Part shown: positions 1 through 6,859 of the stretch, in pieces
How the letters are laid out: each line of letters starts with the position of its first letter
Numbering within the stretch: position 1 is the first letter of the stretch
From: an uncultured Eubacteriales bacterium
GTDB lineage: Bacteria > Bacillota > Clostridia > Oscillospirales > Oscillospiraceae
DNA length: 14,998 nucleotides
Assembly (NCBI GenBank): GCA_900546485.1
Contig: URDK01000072.1
Location: 1-14,998, forward strand
Reading direction: 5' to 3'
The notes under the pieces: generated by a model
Told to the model about the DNA's origin: nothing
Databases searched by the model: none
The model's input: only the letters and a program-made list of their open reading frames with translations
Translations under genes and position numbers: made by a program

Positions 1-42
1 AATGAATAAAAAAGGGGGACCCCGCCGGGGTCCCCCTTTTTT
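1..42 (-). terminator. Intrinsic terminator of the glyA-regulator-kinase operon
   Basis: A perfect 10-bp G/C-rich stem (14-23 with 27-36) with a 3-nt loop is flanked by A-runs on the left and T-runs on the right, so it can terminate in both directions. On the minus strand it starts 13 nt after the histidine kinase stop codon and is followed by six Ts, which fits the end of that operon. A gene converging from the left, outside the window, could share it. Confidence 0.93.
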
Positions 43-48
43 CGCCGC

Positions 49-1032
49 TTATTCAACGCCGAGTTTGTAGTCGGAAAAGCCTATCACGGCCCGCGTGCCG
101 CGACCCAGTTCGGACTCAAAGCGCAGGCTGTGGCCCAGCTTGCCGCAGATGCGGCGGCAGAGGTAGAGACCGAGACCGGTCGAGCCCTTTTCCGCGCGAC
201 CGTTGTAGCCGGTGAAGCCACGCTCGCCGAGGCGCGGGATGTCCTCGGGCGCTATGCCGGTGCCCGTGTCCTCTATTATCAGGCTGCGTCCCTCGGCAAA
301 GATGCGGATCCGGCCCTCCTTGGTGTACTTGAGCGCGTTGGAGAGCAGCTGCTCTATTACAAAGGAGAGCCACTTCTCATCCGTCAGCACCTCAAGACCG
401 GTCTCTTCAAGTTCTAGCGGGAGCTTTTTCATTATGAAGAGCCCCGCAAATTTGCGCACGCAGCCGCGCACCACGCGGTCGAGCTCCGAGCGGCGGAGCA
501 CAAGGTCAACCGTGTCACTGCCCAGCCTCTGATAGGAGAGCACCATCTCCACGTACTGCTCTATGCGGAAAAGCTCCGCCGAGACAGCCGCGCGGTCCGG
601 CTCCGCGCCCTGCTGAAGGAGAAGGCGCATCGCAGCGATGGGCGTCTTTATCTGATGGGCCCACATGACGTAGTAGTCCTCAGCCTCGCGGCGCGAGGCG
701 CTGTACTCGGCGTCCAGCTTGCTCTTTTCGTCCCAAAGCTCGCGGAGCAGCGCGTCGTAGGCGTCCTCAACGCCGTCGCGCGGCTCGGGCAGGCGCTCGA
801 TGGAGACGCGTATACTGCGCGTCAGCTCCCGCAGCTCCCTGACGCGCCGGATATAGGCTGTCAGGTCCACAATGAGCCAGCCCAGGCAGGGCACAAGGCA
901 GAGCGCCGCCGCGTAAAGCACCGACTCCACCGGCAGCTTGTAGAGATAGAACACCACACCGCATATCGCGGTGCAAAGCAGGAAAAGCACCGGCCCATGC
1001 CAGTGCTTCCTGAAATATGAGAGGATCAACAT
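49..1032 (-). CDS. Intramembrane-sensing sensor histidine kinase (BceS/YxdK-like)
   Basis: A 327-residue membrane kinase that should autophosphorylate and pass phosphate to the response regulator encoded just upstream. Two N-terminal membrane helices (about residues 13-31 and 36-57) are joined by only a few residues, so there is almost no extracellular sensor; this is the hallmark of intramembrane-sensing kinases that take their signal from a partner BceAB-type transporter. Visible motifs are the H-box WAHQIKTP with His126, the N-box around Asn232, G1 DTGTGI (255-260), the F-box RGFTGYNGR (271-279) and G2 GSTGLGLYL (283-291). The ATG follows a GAGGGGG ribosome binding site and lies 14 bp after the regulator stop, so the two are co-transcribed. 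Gene order and the divergent transporter operon support a Bce/Psd/Yxd-type system. The exact inducing peptide cannot be read from sequence. Confidence 0.94.
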   Translation of the reverse strand: MLILSYFRKHWHGPVLFLLCTAICGVVFYLYKLPVESVLYAAALCLVPCLGWLIVDLTAYIRRVRELRELTRSIRVSIERLPEPRDGVEDAYDALLRELWDEKSKLDAEYSASRREAEDYYVMWAHQIKTPIAAMRLLLQQGAEPDRAAVSAELFRIEQYVEMVLSYQRLGSDTVDLVLRRSELDRVVRGCVRKFAGLFIMKKLPLELEETGLEVLTDEKWLSFVIEQLLSNALKYTKEGRIRIFAEGRSLIIEDTGTGIAPEDIPRLGERGFTGYNGRAEKGSTGLGLYLCRRICGKLGHSLRFESELGRGTRAVIGFSDYKLGVE

Positions 1033-1046
1033 TCTGCTTCGCCCCC

Positions 1047-1718
1047 TCAGTCTATGATATAGCCCAAGCCCTTGCGGGTCTTGATGAAGTCGCCGAGCCC
1101 CACGGCATCCAGCTTGCGCCGGAGCCGTGTGACGTTGACGGTGAGCGTATTCTCGTCGACAAAGCTGTCAGTCTGCCAGAGCCGGAGCATCAGCGCGTCG
1201 CGCGAGACGACAGAGCCGTGGTTTTCCATCAGCGCCTGTAATATGCGCAGCTCGTTTTTGGTGAGCTCCACGCGCTCGCCGCCGTACAGGAGCGCCCCGC
1301 CCGCGAGGTCGAGCACGGCCCCGCCGCACTCGAGCACCTTGCCCGTCCCGGCGAAGTCATAAGCGCGGCGGAGCAGCGCTTGAACCTTGGCCATGAGCAC
1401 TTCGAGGTCGAAGGGCTTGGCTATGAAGTCGTCCGCGCCCATGTTCATGGCCATGACGATGTTCATGTTGTCCGAGGCGCTGGAGATGAACATCACCGGC
1501 ACCTGCGACACGCGGCGTATCTCAGCGCACCAGTGGTAGCCCGAGAAGCGCGGCAGAGAGATGTCCAGCAGCACGAGCTGGGGGTCGAAGGCGGCAAATT
1601 CGGCCATGACCGCGCCGAAGTCCTCGGCGCAGCGTGCCTCAAGCCCCCAGCTCTCCATCTGCCGGCATATCGCCCCGGCGATGACGGGGTCATCCTCGAC
1701 GACGAATACGCGGTACAT
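1047..1718 (-). CDS. OmpR-family response regulator (BceR/YxdJ-like)
   Basis: A 223-residue two-domain regulator. The receiver domain (about 1-115) has the acidic pair Glu8/Asp9-Asp10, the phosphoacceptor Asp52 (LVLLDISLP), Ser79/Ser80 and the conserved Lys101-Pro102. The C-terminal winged helix (about 128-223) ends with the TRKGLGYIID signature of OmpR/PhoB regulators. It should bind DNA once phosphorylated by the downstream kinase, most likely to activate the divergent ABC operon; a candidate operator lies at 3158-3195. Its ATG is 3 bp after the glyA stop codon (TGA-gaa-ATG). The ribosome binding site therefore lies inside the glyA 3' end, where only a weak AAGGG-like match is seen. This suggests translational coupling to glyA. 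Confidence 0.94.
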   Translation of the reverse strand: MYRVFVVEDDPVIAGAICRQMESWGLEARCAEDFGAVMAEFAAFDPQLVLLDISLPRFSGYHWCAEIRRVSQVPVMFISSASDNMNIVMAMNMGADDFIAKPFDLEVLMAKVQALLRRAYDFAGTGKVLECGGAVLDLAGGALLYGGERVELTKNELRILQALMENHGSVVSRDALMLRLWQTDSFVDENTLTVNVTRLRRKLDAVGLGDFIKTRKGLGYIID

Positions 1719-1721
1719 TTC

Positions 1722-2966
1722 TCAGATGGCGCCCTTGTAGAGCGGGAAGCGCTCGCAGAGGTCCATGACCTCGGCCTTGACCTCGGGCACGGCGGCGTCG
1801 CGCTCGCGCATGAGGCGGAGAATGAGCTCACCTATGCGGCGCATCTCGGGCTCCTTCATGCCGCGGGTGGTGGCGGCGGGGGAGCCGAAGCGCACGCCGC
1901 TGCCCAGGTGGGGCGGCTGCTGGTCGAAAGGTATGGCGTTCTTGTTGGCGGTGATGTGCGCGCGGTCGAGCAGCTCCTGCATGTCGCGGCCAGTGACGCC
2001 CATGCTCATGACGTCGGCCAGGAGCAGGTGGTTGTCGGTGCCGCCGGATACGAGGCGGACACCGCCGGCGGAGAGAGTCTCGGCAAGGGCCGCGGCGTTG
2101 CGCACGACCTGATGCTGATACTCCGCGAACTCGGGCTGCATGGCCTCTTTGAGGCAGACGGCCTTGCCCGCGATGACGTGCATGAGCGGGCCGCCCTGGG
2201 TGCCGGGGAAGATGGCGGAGTCAATCTTCTTCGCCAGCTCCTCCTTGCAGAGGATGAGCGCGCCGCGGGGGCCGCGCAGGGTCTTGTGCGTGGTCGTCGT
2301 GACCACGTCGGCATAGGGCACGGGCGAGGGGTGCGCGCCGCCGGCGACCAGGCCGCCGATGTGGGCCATGTCGACGAACATGTAGGCCCCGACCTCATCG
2401 CAGATCTCGCGGATCTTCGCCCAGTCTATGATACGGGAGTAGGCAGAGGCGCCGGAGATTATCATCTTCGGGCGCAGCTCCTTGGCCATGCGGAGCATCT
2501 CGTCATAGTCGATGAGCTCCGTCTCGGGATTCACGCCGTAGGGACGCACGTCGAAGTATTTGCCGGTGATGGACGCCTTCGAGCCGTGGGTGAGGTGGCC
2601 GCCGCAGGCGAGGTCCATGCCCATGATGACGTCGCCGGGCTTGGTAAGCGCCAGGTAGACCGCAACGTTGGCCTGAGAGCCGGAGTGCGGCTGGACATTG
2701 GCGTGCTCCGCGCCGAAGAGCTCCTTGGCCCTGTCGCGGCAGATGTTTTCAACTATATCGACGTATTCGCAGCCGCCGTAAAAACGCTTTCCGGGATAAC
2801 CCTCGGCGTACTTGTTGGTGAGATGGCTGCCGACGGCCTCCATGACCGCCGGAGATGTGAAGTTCTCCGAAGCGATAAGCTCGATGTGGTCGCGCTGCCT
2901 CGTGAGTTCCTGCTCCATGGCGGCGAAAATCTCCGCGTCCTCGCGGCGTAGATGCTCATAATTCAT
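1722..2966 (-). CDS. glyA: Serine hydroxymethyltransferase
   Basis: A 414-residue cytoplasmic PLP enzyme that converts serine and tetrahydrofolate to glycine and 5,10-methylene-tetrahydrofolate, a main source of one-carbon units. Family landmarks are IASENF (31-36), NKYAEGYPGKRFYGG (51-65), the PLP-contacting VDMAHIGG with Asp199, and the PLP lysine in TTTTHKTLRGPRG (Lys228). Length matches the usual 410-420 residues. The reading frame is open upstream to 3056, but the chosen ATG at 2966 gives the canonical N-terminus and follows a GAGGAG ribosome binding site. It is the first gene of an apparent three-gene unit with the two-component system, an unusual partner for a housekeeping one-carbon enzyme. 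The leader from the predicted start site is only about 55 nt, too short for a glycine riboswitch. Confidence 0.97.
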   Translation of the reverse strand: MNYEHLRREDAEIFAAMEQELTRQRDHIELIASENFTSPAVMEAVGSHLTNKYAEGYPGKRFYGGCEYVDIVENICRDRAKELFGAEHANVQPHSGSQANVAVYLALTKPGDVIMGMDLACGGHLTHGSKASITGKYFDVRPYGVNPETELIDYDEMLRMAKELRPKMIISGASAYSRIIDWAKIREICDEVGAYMFVDMAHIGGLVAGGAHPSPVPYADVVTTTTHKTLRGPRGALILCKEELAKKIDSAIFPGTQGGPLMHVIAGKAVCLKEAMQPEFAEYQHQVVRNAAALAETLSAGGVRLVSGGTDNHLLLADVMSMGVTGRDMQELLDRAHITANKNAIPFDQQPPHLGSGVRFGSPAATTRGMKEPEMRRIGELILRLMRERDAAVPEVKAEVMDLCERFPLYKGAI

Positions 2967-3026
2967 GTCAAAACAGCTCCTCGGCCTATATTTTTCCCAC
3001 TCCATGCCTCCGCATAAAGATACTGT

Positions 3027-3056
3027 ATTATACCACTCCGCCGGCGGATTAAGCAA
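3027..3056 (-). promoter_or_regulatory. Predicted sigma-A promoter of glyA
   Basis: On the minus strand a perfect TATAAT (3032-3027) lies 18 bp downstream of TTGCTT (3056-3051). The predicted start site is near 3020, about 54 nt before the glyA ATG. The -35 match is only moderate (3 of 6). Placement immediately upstream of the only gene start on this strand supports it. Confidence 0.65.
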
Positions 3057-3083
3057 TTACAATATCGCCCGTAAAAACGGACT

Positions 3084-3095
3084 GTGTATGTACAC
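3084..3095. other. Small palindrome upstream of the glyA promoter
   Basis: A perfect 5-bp inverted repeat, GTGTA-TG-TACAC, lies about 28 bp upstream of the glyA -35. It could be a regulator site, but a 12-bp palindrome can also arise by chance and no binding protein is suggested by its sequence. Confidence 0.25.
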
Positions 3096-3157
3096 TCTGC
3101 ACAAATGTCCATGACAGAGATACGATTCGGCGTGTCAGTCCACAGCTGCGGGCCGAA

Positions 3158-3195
3158 CCTTACAAAAATGTCACATTAGCCGGGCTAATGTAAGG
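3158..3195. promoter_or_regulatory. Candidate response-regulator operator: nested palindrome
   Basis: Three inverted repeats overlap here. The outer one is CCTTACA (3158-3164) with TGTAAGG (3189-3195). Within it lie TTACA-AAAA-TGTCA (3160-3173) and a perfect 9-bp repeat ACATTAGCC-G-GGCTAATGT (3173-3191). The TTACA-N4-TGTCA half resembles the TNACA-N4-TGTAA pattern that I recall for BceR-like regulators. It sits just upstream of the weak -35 of the transporter promoter, where a class I/II activator site would be expected. Assignment to the regulator in this window is inference. Confidence 0.6.
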
Positions 3196-3203
3196 CAAAG
3201 CGA

Positions 3204-3232
3204 TGGAACGCGCCGGGGCGCTCTGTTATGAT
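3204..3232 (+). promoter_or_regulatory. Predicted promoter of the ABC transporter operon
   Basis: TATGAT (3227-3232) matches the -10 consensus at 5 of 6 positions. Seventeen bp upstream is TGGAAC (3204-3209), only 3 of 6 against TTGACA. A weak -35 behind a palindromic operator fits an activator-dependent promoter. The start site would be near 3239, at the left end of the palindromic element, which gives a leader of nearly 300 nt. Confidence 0.55.
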
Positions 3233-3235
3233 ATA

Positions 3236-3508
3236 TAGCGTTGGCGGCATAATCCGATCCCGCCCTGCGGGGCGCCTGCTCGCGCCCGGCTGCGTTTTCC
3301 TCCTTGAAGGGCGACAGCCCGTCTGCGTCGTCAAGCCTTGCCGGACACAGGCAGGCGACCCGCAGGGTCGGAGATTTTTGAGTGCGCCCACCGTCTCAGG
3401 GCGATGACGGCGGCGGGCAGACGGGCTGCCGCCCTTCAACCGGCGACGGCGATGCCATGGGGCGGTGGGCGCGCTCAAAAACGGGTTCGGATCATGCCGC
3501 CCACGCTA
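3236..3508. repeat. MITE-like palindromic element with interleaved internal repeats
   Basis: The ends form a 26-bp inverted repeat with 23 matches (3236-3261 against 3483-3508). Inside are a 23-bp inverted pair with 22 matches (3304-3326 against 3417-3439) and a 19-bp pair with 18 matches plus one G-T (3375-3393 against 3463-3481). The order is A-B-C-B'-C'-A', so the B and C pairs interleave and cannot nest in one plain fold. Local perfect hairpins are at 3261-3274 (5 bp) and 3356-3370 (6 bp). A TA dinucleotide sits at each edge (3236-3237 and 3507-3508), as for IS630/mariner-type elements. No transposase or credible reading frame is inside. It lies between the predicted promoter and the ribosome binding site (3516-3522) of the transporter operon, so as RNA it would be the leader. 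Confidence 0.8.
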
Positions 3509-3532
3509 ATCCAAGAAGGAGGGGACATTCAA

Positions 3533-4300
3533 ATGTCACTGCTTGAGGTTTCCAATCTCAAAAAAATTTACACCACTCGCTTCGGCGGGGCGCAGGTACA
3601 GGCGCTCACGAATGTGAGTTTTTCCGTTCTGGAAGGCGAGTACGTCGCCATCATGGGCGAGTCCGGCTCCGGCAAGACGACGCTGCTGAACATCCTCGCC
3701 GCGCTCGACCGTCCCACCTCCGGCCAGGTGCTGCTCGACGGCCGCGACATAACCGGCATTCCCGAGCGCGAGCTCGCCGCCTTCAGGCGCGACAAGCTGG
3801 GCTTTGTGTTCCAGGATTTCAACCTCCTTGACACCTTCACGCTGCGCGACAACATCTTCCTGCCCCTTGTCCTCGCGGGCAAGAGTTATGAGGAGATGAG
3901 CGGCCGCATCGGGCCCATCGCCCAGCGGCTCGGCATCGCCCAGCTCCTGGGCAAGTACCCCTACGAGGTCTCCGGCGGCGAAAAGCAGCGAGCCGCGGTC
4001 GCCCGCGCGCTCATAACCCGCCCGCGCATCATACTCGCCGACGAGCCGACCGGCGCTCTCGACTCCCGCGCTACCGACGCGCTGCTGAACATGTTCGGCG
4101 AGATAAACGACGAGGGCCAGACCATCCTCATGGTCACCCACTCCGTCAAGGCCGCCTCCCACGCGGGCCGCGTCCTCTTCCTGCGTGACGGCGAGGTATA
4201 TCACCAGCTCTACCGCGCAGGCCAGACCTCGGAGCAGATGTTCGCGAAGATCTCCGATACGCTGACCGTTATTGCACAAGGCGGTGAGCTCGGTGCGTAA
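3533..4300 (+). CDS. ABC transporter ATP-binding protein (BceA/YxdL-like)
   Basis: A 255-residue ATPase of the MacB/LolD/BceA type that should power the permease encoded next. It has Walker A GESGSGKTT (42-50), Q-loop Gln94 in FVFQDF, the signature VSGGEKQR (147-154), Walker B IILADEP (167-172) followed by the D-loop GALD, and H-loop His203 in MVTHS. In Bce systems this pair removes peptide antibiotics from lipid carrier targets and also signals transport activity to the kinase. The ATG at 3533 follows a strong AAGGAGG ribosome binding site. The frame remains open upstream to 3338, but that stretch runs through the palindromic element and is not protein-like. The last 8 bp overlap the permease gene. 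Confidence 0.95.
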   Translation: MSLLEVSNLKKIYTTRFGGAQVQALTNVSFSVLEGEYVAIMGESGSGKTTLLNILAALDRPTSGQVLLDGRDITGIPERELAAFRRDKLGFVFQDFNLLDTFTLRDNIFLPLVLAGKSYEEMSGRIGPIAQRLGIAQLLGKYPYEVSGGEKQRAAVARALITRPRIILADEPTGALDSRATDALLNMFGEINDEGQTILMVTHSVKAASHAGRVLFLRDGEVYHQLYRAGQTSEQMFAKISDTLTVIAQGGELGA

Positions 4301-6374
4301 GCTCTCGTTTTACCCGAAGCTGGCGGCACGGAGCATGAAGTCCAACCGCCGCTTCTACCTGCCCTATATCCTCACCGTCATCGGCACAGCCGCGGCCTTC
4401 TACATCATGGCCGCCATCGTCTCCGACCCCGGCACGGACCAGCTCGCCGCGGGGACATCCAACGGTCCGATGTATGTGTCCATGTTCATGACCCTGGGTA
4501 TGGTGGTTCTTGGCCTGTTCTCCTGCATCTTCCTGCTGTACACGAACAGCTTCCTGATGAAGCGGCGGCAGAAGGAGCTGGGCCTGTACAGCGTGCTCGG
4601 CATGAGCAAGACGAACATTGCCGGTATCATGGTGTTCGAGTCGCTGTACATCGCGATAATAGGCATCGGCGGCGGCATCGCCGTGGGCATACTGCTCACC
4701 AAGCTCGTGAGCCTGGCGCTCTTCCGGCTCATGCGTCTGCCCGTACCCTTCGGCTTCTCGGTGCAGCCAATAGCCATCATTATGGTCGTGCTCTTCTTCG
4801 CGGCGCTCATCTTCCTGACGCTGCTGACGAATCTCGCCAAGGTGGGGCGCTCACGTCCTGTTGAGCTGCTGCGCGGCGGCAATGTGGGTGAAAAGGAGCC
4901 AAAAGCCAACTGGTTCCTCACGATAGTGGGGATACTCTTCCTCAGCGCGGGCTACGTCGTCGCCACGCTGGTGAATAATGCAGGTATGGCCGTGGCGGTG
5001 TACTTCCTCGCGGTCATCGCGGTAATCATCGGCACATACTGCCTCTTTACCTCAGTTTCCATCGCGGTTTTGAAGGCACTACGGAGCAACAAGCGCTATT
5101 ACTACAAGGCCAAGCACTTCATCAGCGTCTCCGGCATGCTCTACCGCATGAAGCGCAACGCCGTGGGCCTTGCGAATATCTGCATCCTATGCACCATGGT
5201 TATGGTCATGATAAGCGGTACACTCTCGCTCTACCTCGGCAGCGCGGAGCAGGTTAATGCCTACTGCCCCGCCGACGTGGTGGTGGAGACGACGTATTAT
5301 GCCAGCTCCAACGAGGACCACGTCTACAACGAGGAGACGGGCGAGGAGACAATAGAGTACCACACGCCCTACGACGCCGCGGCAATGAACGCCTGGTTCG
5401 AGGACTACTTTGCACAGCACGAGCTGGCACCCTCGTCGGCGAAGGCGGTGGAATATTTCAGCTTCACGGCGGTAGACGCCGAAGAACATGTGAGCCTGGT
5501 CACAGCTGTTTCGGCAGAGACCTACGCCCAGCTCACGGGCGAGCCGGTCCCTGAATTGGCCCCGGGCGAGGCCCTGGCGCACGTGCCCTCGAACTGTGAA
5601 CTCGGGGACAGCTTCAGCTTCCTGAACAAGGACGGCGGGACTGTCAGCATCGGGCTTGTGGGCGAGGCGAAGCTCACGGCCGCGCAGATAGTGCTGAATA
5701 TGGTGGCCATAAACTGGTCGGAGGAGGATAACGACATCGTCCTCGTGGTGCCGGACACCGCAGCGCTGCTGGAGCTGATCGCGGGACAGGAGAACGGTTC
5801 TTATGTCTGGCGCGGGCAGTTTGACTTCGAGGCCTCAGACGAGGCGTTGTCGGCCATGGTGGATGACTACTGGGACGCTTCCAGCGCGGGCACGGGCGTG
5901 GACGCGGGCTACTACGACATGCTCCGCATAAACCTGCGCTCCGAAACGGAGCAGGAGGTCTACGGCCTCTCCGGCGGCTTCCTCTTCCTCGGCGTGTTCC
6001 TGGGCATCGTGTTCATGATGGCGACCGTGCTCATCATCTACTACAAGCAGGTCTCCGAGGGCTACGAGGACAACGCCCGCTTTGAGATCATGCGCAAGGT
6101 CGGCCTCTCGGAGCGCGAGGCGCGCCGTGCCATCCGCAGCCAGATACTGACGGTGTTCTTCATGCCCATCCTGGTAGCTGCGGTGCACATAGCCTTCGAC
6201 TTCAACCTGGTCGTGCAGCTGCTCAGGCTCTTCTCGCTGACCAACGTGAAGCTCACGGCGCTCTGCACTCTCGGCACGCTGCTGGTGTTCTGCGTGGTGT
6301 ACGCCGTGGTGTATGCCCTGACCGCGAGGTCGTATTACAAGATAGTCCGTCCAAACAGCGATAACGCGAGATAG
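4293..6374 (+). CDS. FtsX-like ABC permease with large extracellular domain (BceB/YxdM-like)
   Basis: With the GTG at 4293 the protein has 693 residues. Ten membrane helices are visible at about 22-42, 63-88, 112-135, 155-180, 206-227, 233-258, 292-315, 560-584, 616-640 and 655-677. A domain of about 240 residues between helices 7 and 8 (316-558) would be extracellular; this is the defining layout of BceB-type permeases, where that domain determines ligand and sensing specificity. The N-terminal FYPKLAARSMKSNRRFYLPY is typical of the family. The start is uncertain: in-frame TTG 4272, GTG 4284 and GTG 4293 are all possible. GTG 4293 is preferred because AAGGCGG lies 8 nt upstream, giving an 8-bp overlap with the ATPase gene. 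The acidic, low-complexity-like stretch at about 339-356 lies in the extracellular domain. Confidence 0.93.
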   Translation: MRKLSFYPKLAARSMKSNRRFYLPYILTVIGTAAAFYIMAAIVSDPGTDQLAAGTSNGPMYVSMFMTLGMVVLGLFSCIFLLYTNSFLMKRRQKELGLYSVLGMSKTNIAGIMVFESLYIAIIGIGGGIAVGILLTKLVSLALFRLMRLPVPFGFSVQPIAIIMVVLFFAALIFLTLLTNLAKVGRSRPVELLRGGNVGEKEPKANWFLTIVGILFLSAGYVVATLVNNAGMAVAVYFLAVIAVIIGTYCLFTSVSIAVLKALRSNKRYYYKAKHFISVSGMLYRMKRNAVGLANICILCTMVMVMISGTLSLYLGSAEQVNAYCPADVVVETTYYASSNEDHVYNEETGEETIEYHTPYDAAAMNAWFEDYFAQHELAPSSAKAVEYFSFTAVDAEEHVSLVTAVSAETYAQLTGEPVPELAPGEALAHVPSNCELGDSFSFLNKDGGTVSIGLVGEAKLTAAQIVLNMVAINWSEEDNDIVLVVPDTAALLELIAGQENGSYVWRGQFDFEASDEALSAMVDDYWDASSAGTGVDAGYYDMLRINLRSETEQEVYGLSGGFLFLGVFLGIVFMMATVLIIYYKQVSEGYEDNARFEIMRKVGLSEREARRAIRSQILTVFFMPILVAAVHIAFDFNLVVQLLRLFSLTNVKLTALCTLGTLLVFCVVYAVVYALTARSYYKIVRPNSDNAR

Positions 6375-6386
6375 GAGGCGCGGAAA

Positions 6387-6752
6387 ATGGAGTCGGCAAA
6401 GCTGCTCATAATAATCTTTATAGTGGCGCTCATCATCCTGATTGTCGGCGCGGCCATATGGTTTGGCTGGGGCGGCACGGGCGCCGAGTGGTACTCGCAG
6501 ATAGACAACACCTGCGTAAAACAGGTGACCGCGAGCGACGATATGATATACGAATATACTCTCGTCTGCTATGACGCGGACGGCCGGAGCCGGGACATCA
6601 GCTTCAAGACCAGCCGCATCCTCACTGAGGACGCATACATCCTCCTCGAGACCATGCCCCTGCGCGGCGTCATAAGCTGGGCAGAGGTGATCTGGTCCGA
6701 CCTCCCCGAGGCAGTACAGCAATACTACCCCGCGCCGCAGGAAGCGGCATAA
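6387..6752 (+). CDS. YxeA family (DUF1093) membrane-anchored protein
   Basis: A 121-residue protein with one N-terminal hydrophobic helix (about 5-27) and an extracytoplasmic domain. The order EYTLVCYDADGRSRDISFK, then a LTEDAYILLE stretch, then VISWAEVIWSDLPEAVQQYY follows the pattern of the YxeA family, whose Bacillus subtilis founder is encoded beside yxdLM. Its biochemical role is not established; an accessory role to the transporter is inferred from the operon. The ribosome binding site TAGGAGG overlaps the permease stop codon, 12 bp before the ATG, so co-translation is likely. A strong terminator begins directly after the stop. Family assignment is by pattern recognition, not alignment. 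Confidence 0.78.
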   Translation: MESAKLLIIIFIVALIILIVGAAIWFGWGGTGAEWYSQIDNTCVKQVTASDDMIYEYTLVCYDADGRSRDISFKTSRILTEDAYILLETMPLRGVISWAEVIWSDLPEAVQQYYPAPQEAA

Positions 6753-6784
6753 TACAAAAAGGCCCCACACGGGGCCTTTTTGTA
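6753..6784. terminator. Bidirectional intrinsic terminator between convergent operons
   Basis: A perfect 14-bp stem (6753-6766 with 6771-6784) with a 4-nt loop ACAC contains GGCCCC/GGGGCC flanked by A5 and T5. It starts at the YxeA-family stop codon and can serve both that operon and the convergent CNNM gene. Confidence 0.92.
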
Positions 6785-6821
6785 TTTGTACATGCGCGCC
6801 TTTCCATTGAGAGGCAAGATT

Positions 6822-6853
6822 AGCCCCGCAGCCTGATATCAGGCGGTGGGGCT
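6822..6853. terminator. Second hairpin downstream of the CNNM gene, possible weak terminator
   Basis: An 8-bp outer stem (6822-6829 with 6846-6853, one G-T) encloses a perfect 14-bp palindrome (6831-6844). On the plus strand it is followed by a T-rich stretch (TTGCATTTTATTCTT), so it may back up the stronger terminator for read-through from the left. On the minus strand, 7 nt after the CNNM stop, there is no T-run, so there it may only protect the mRNA end. Confidence 0.45.
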
Positions 6854-6859
6854 TGCATT

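Noticed and set aside
1380..2951. Long plus-strand open frame of 523 codons opposite glyA and the regulator
   Set aside because: It is antisense to two well-recognised genes, has a His/Arg/Val/Gly-rich repetitive composition typical of a GC-rich shadow frame, and lacks a ribosome binding site.
2967..3056. Glycine riboswitch or upstream start for glyA
   Set aside because: The predicted transcript leader is only about 55 nt, with no tandem aptamer; the upstream frame crosses the promoter and does not look like SHMT sequence.
3185..3532. Possible small proteins or N-terminal extension of the ATPase across the palindromic element
   Set aside because: The frames are forced by inverted repeats. 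The ATPase family N-terminus and AAGGAGG ribosome binding site both point to the ATG at 3533.
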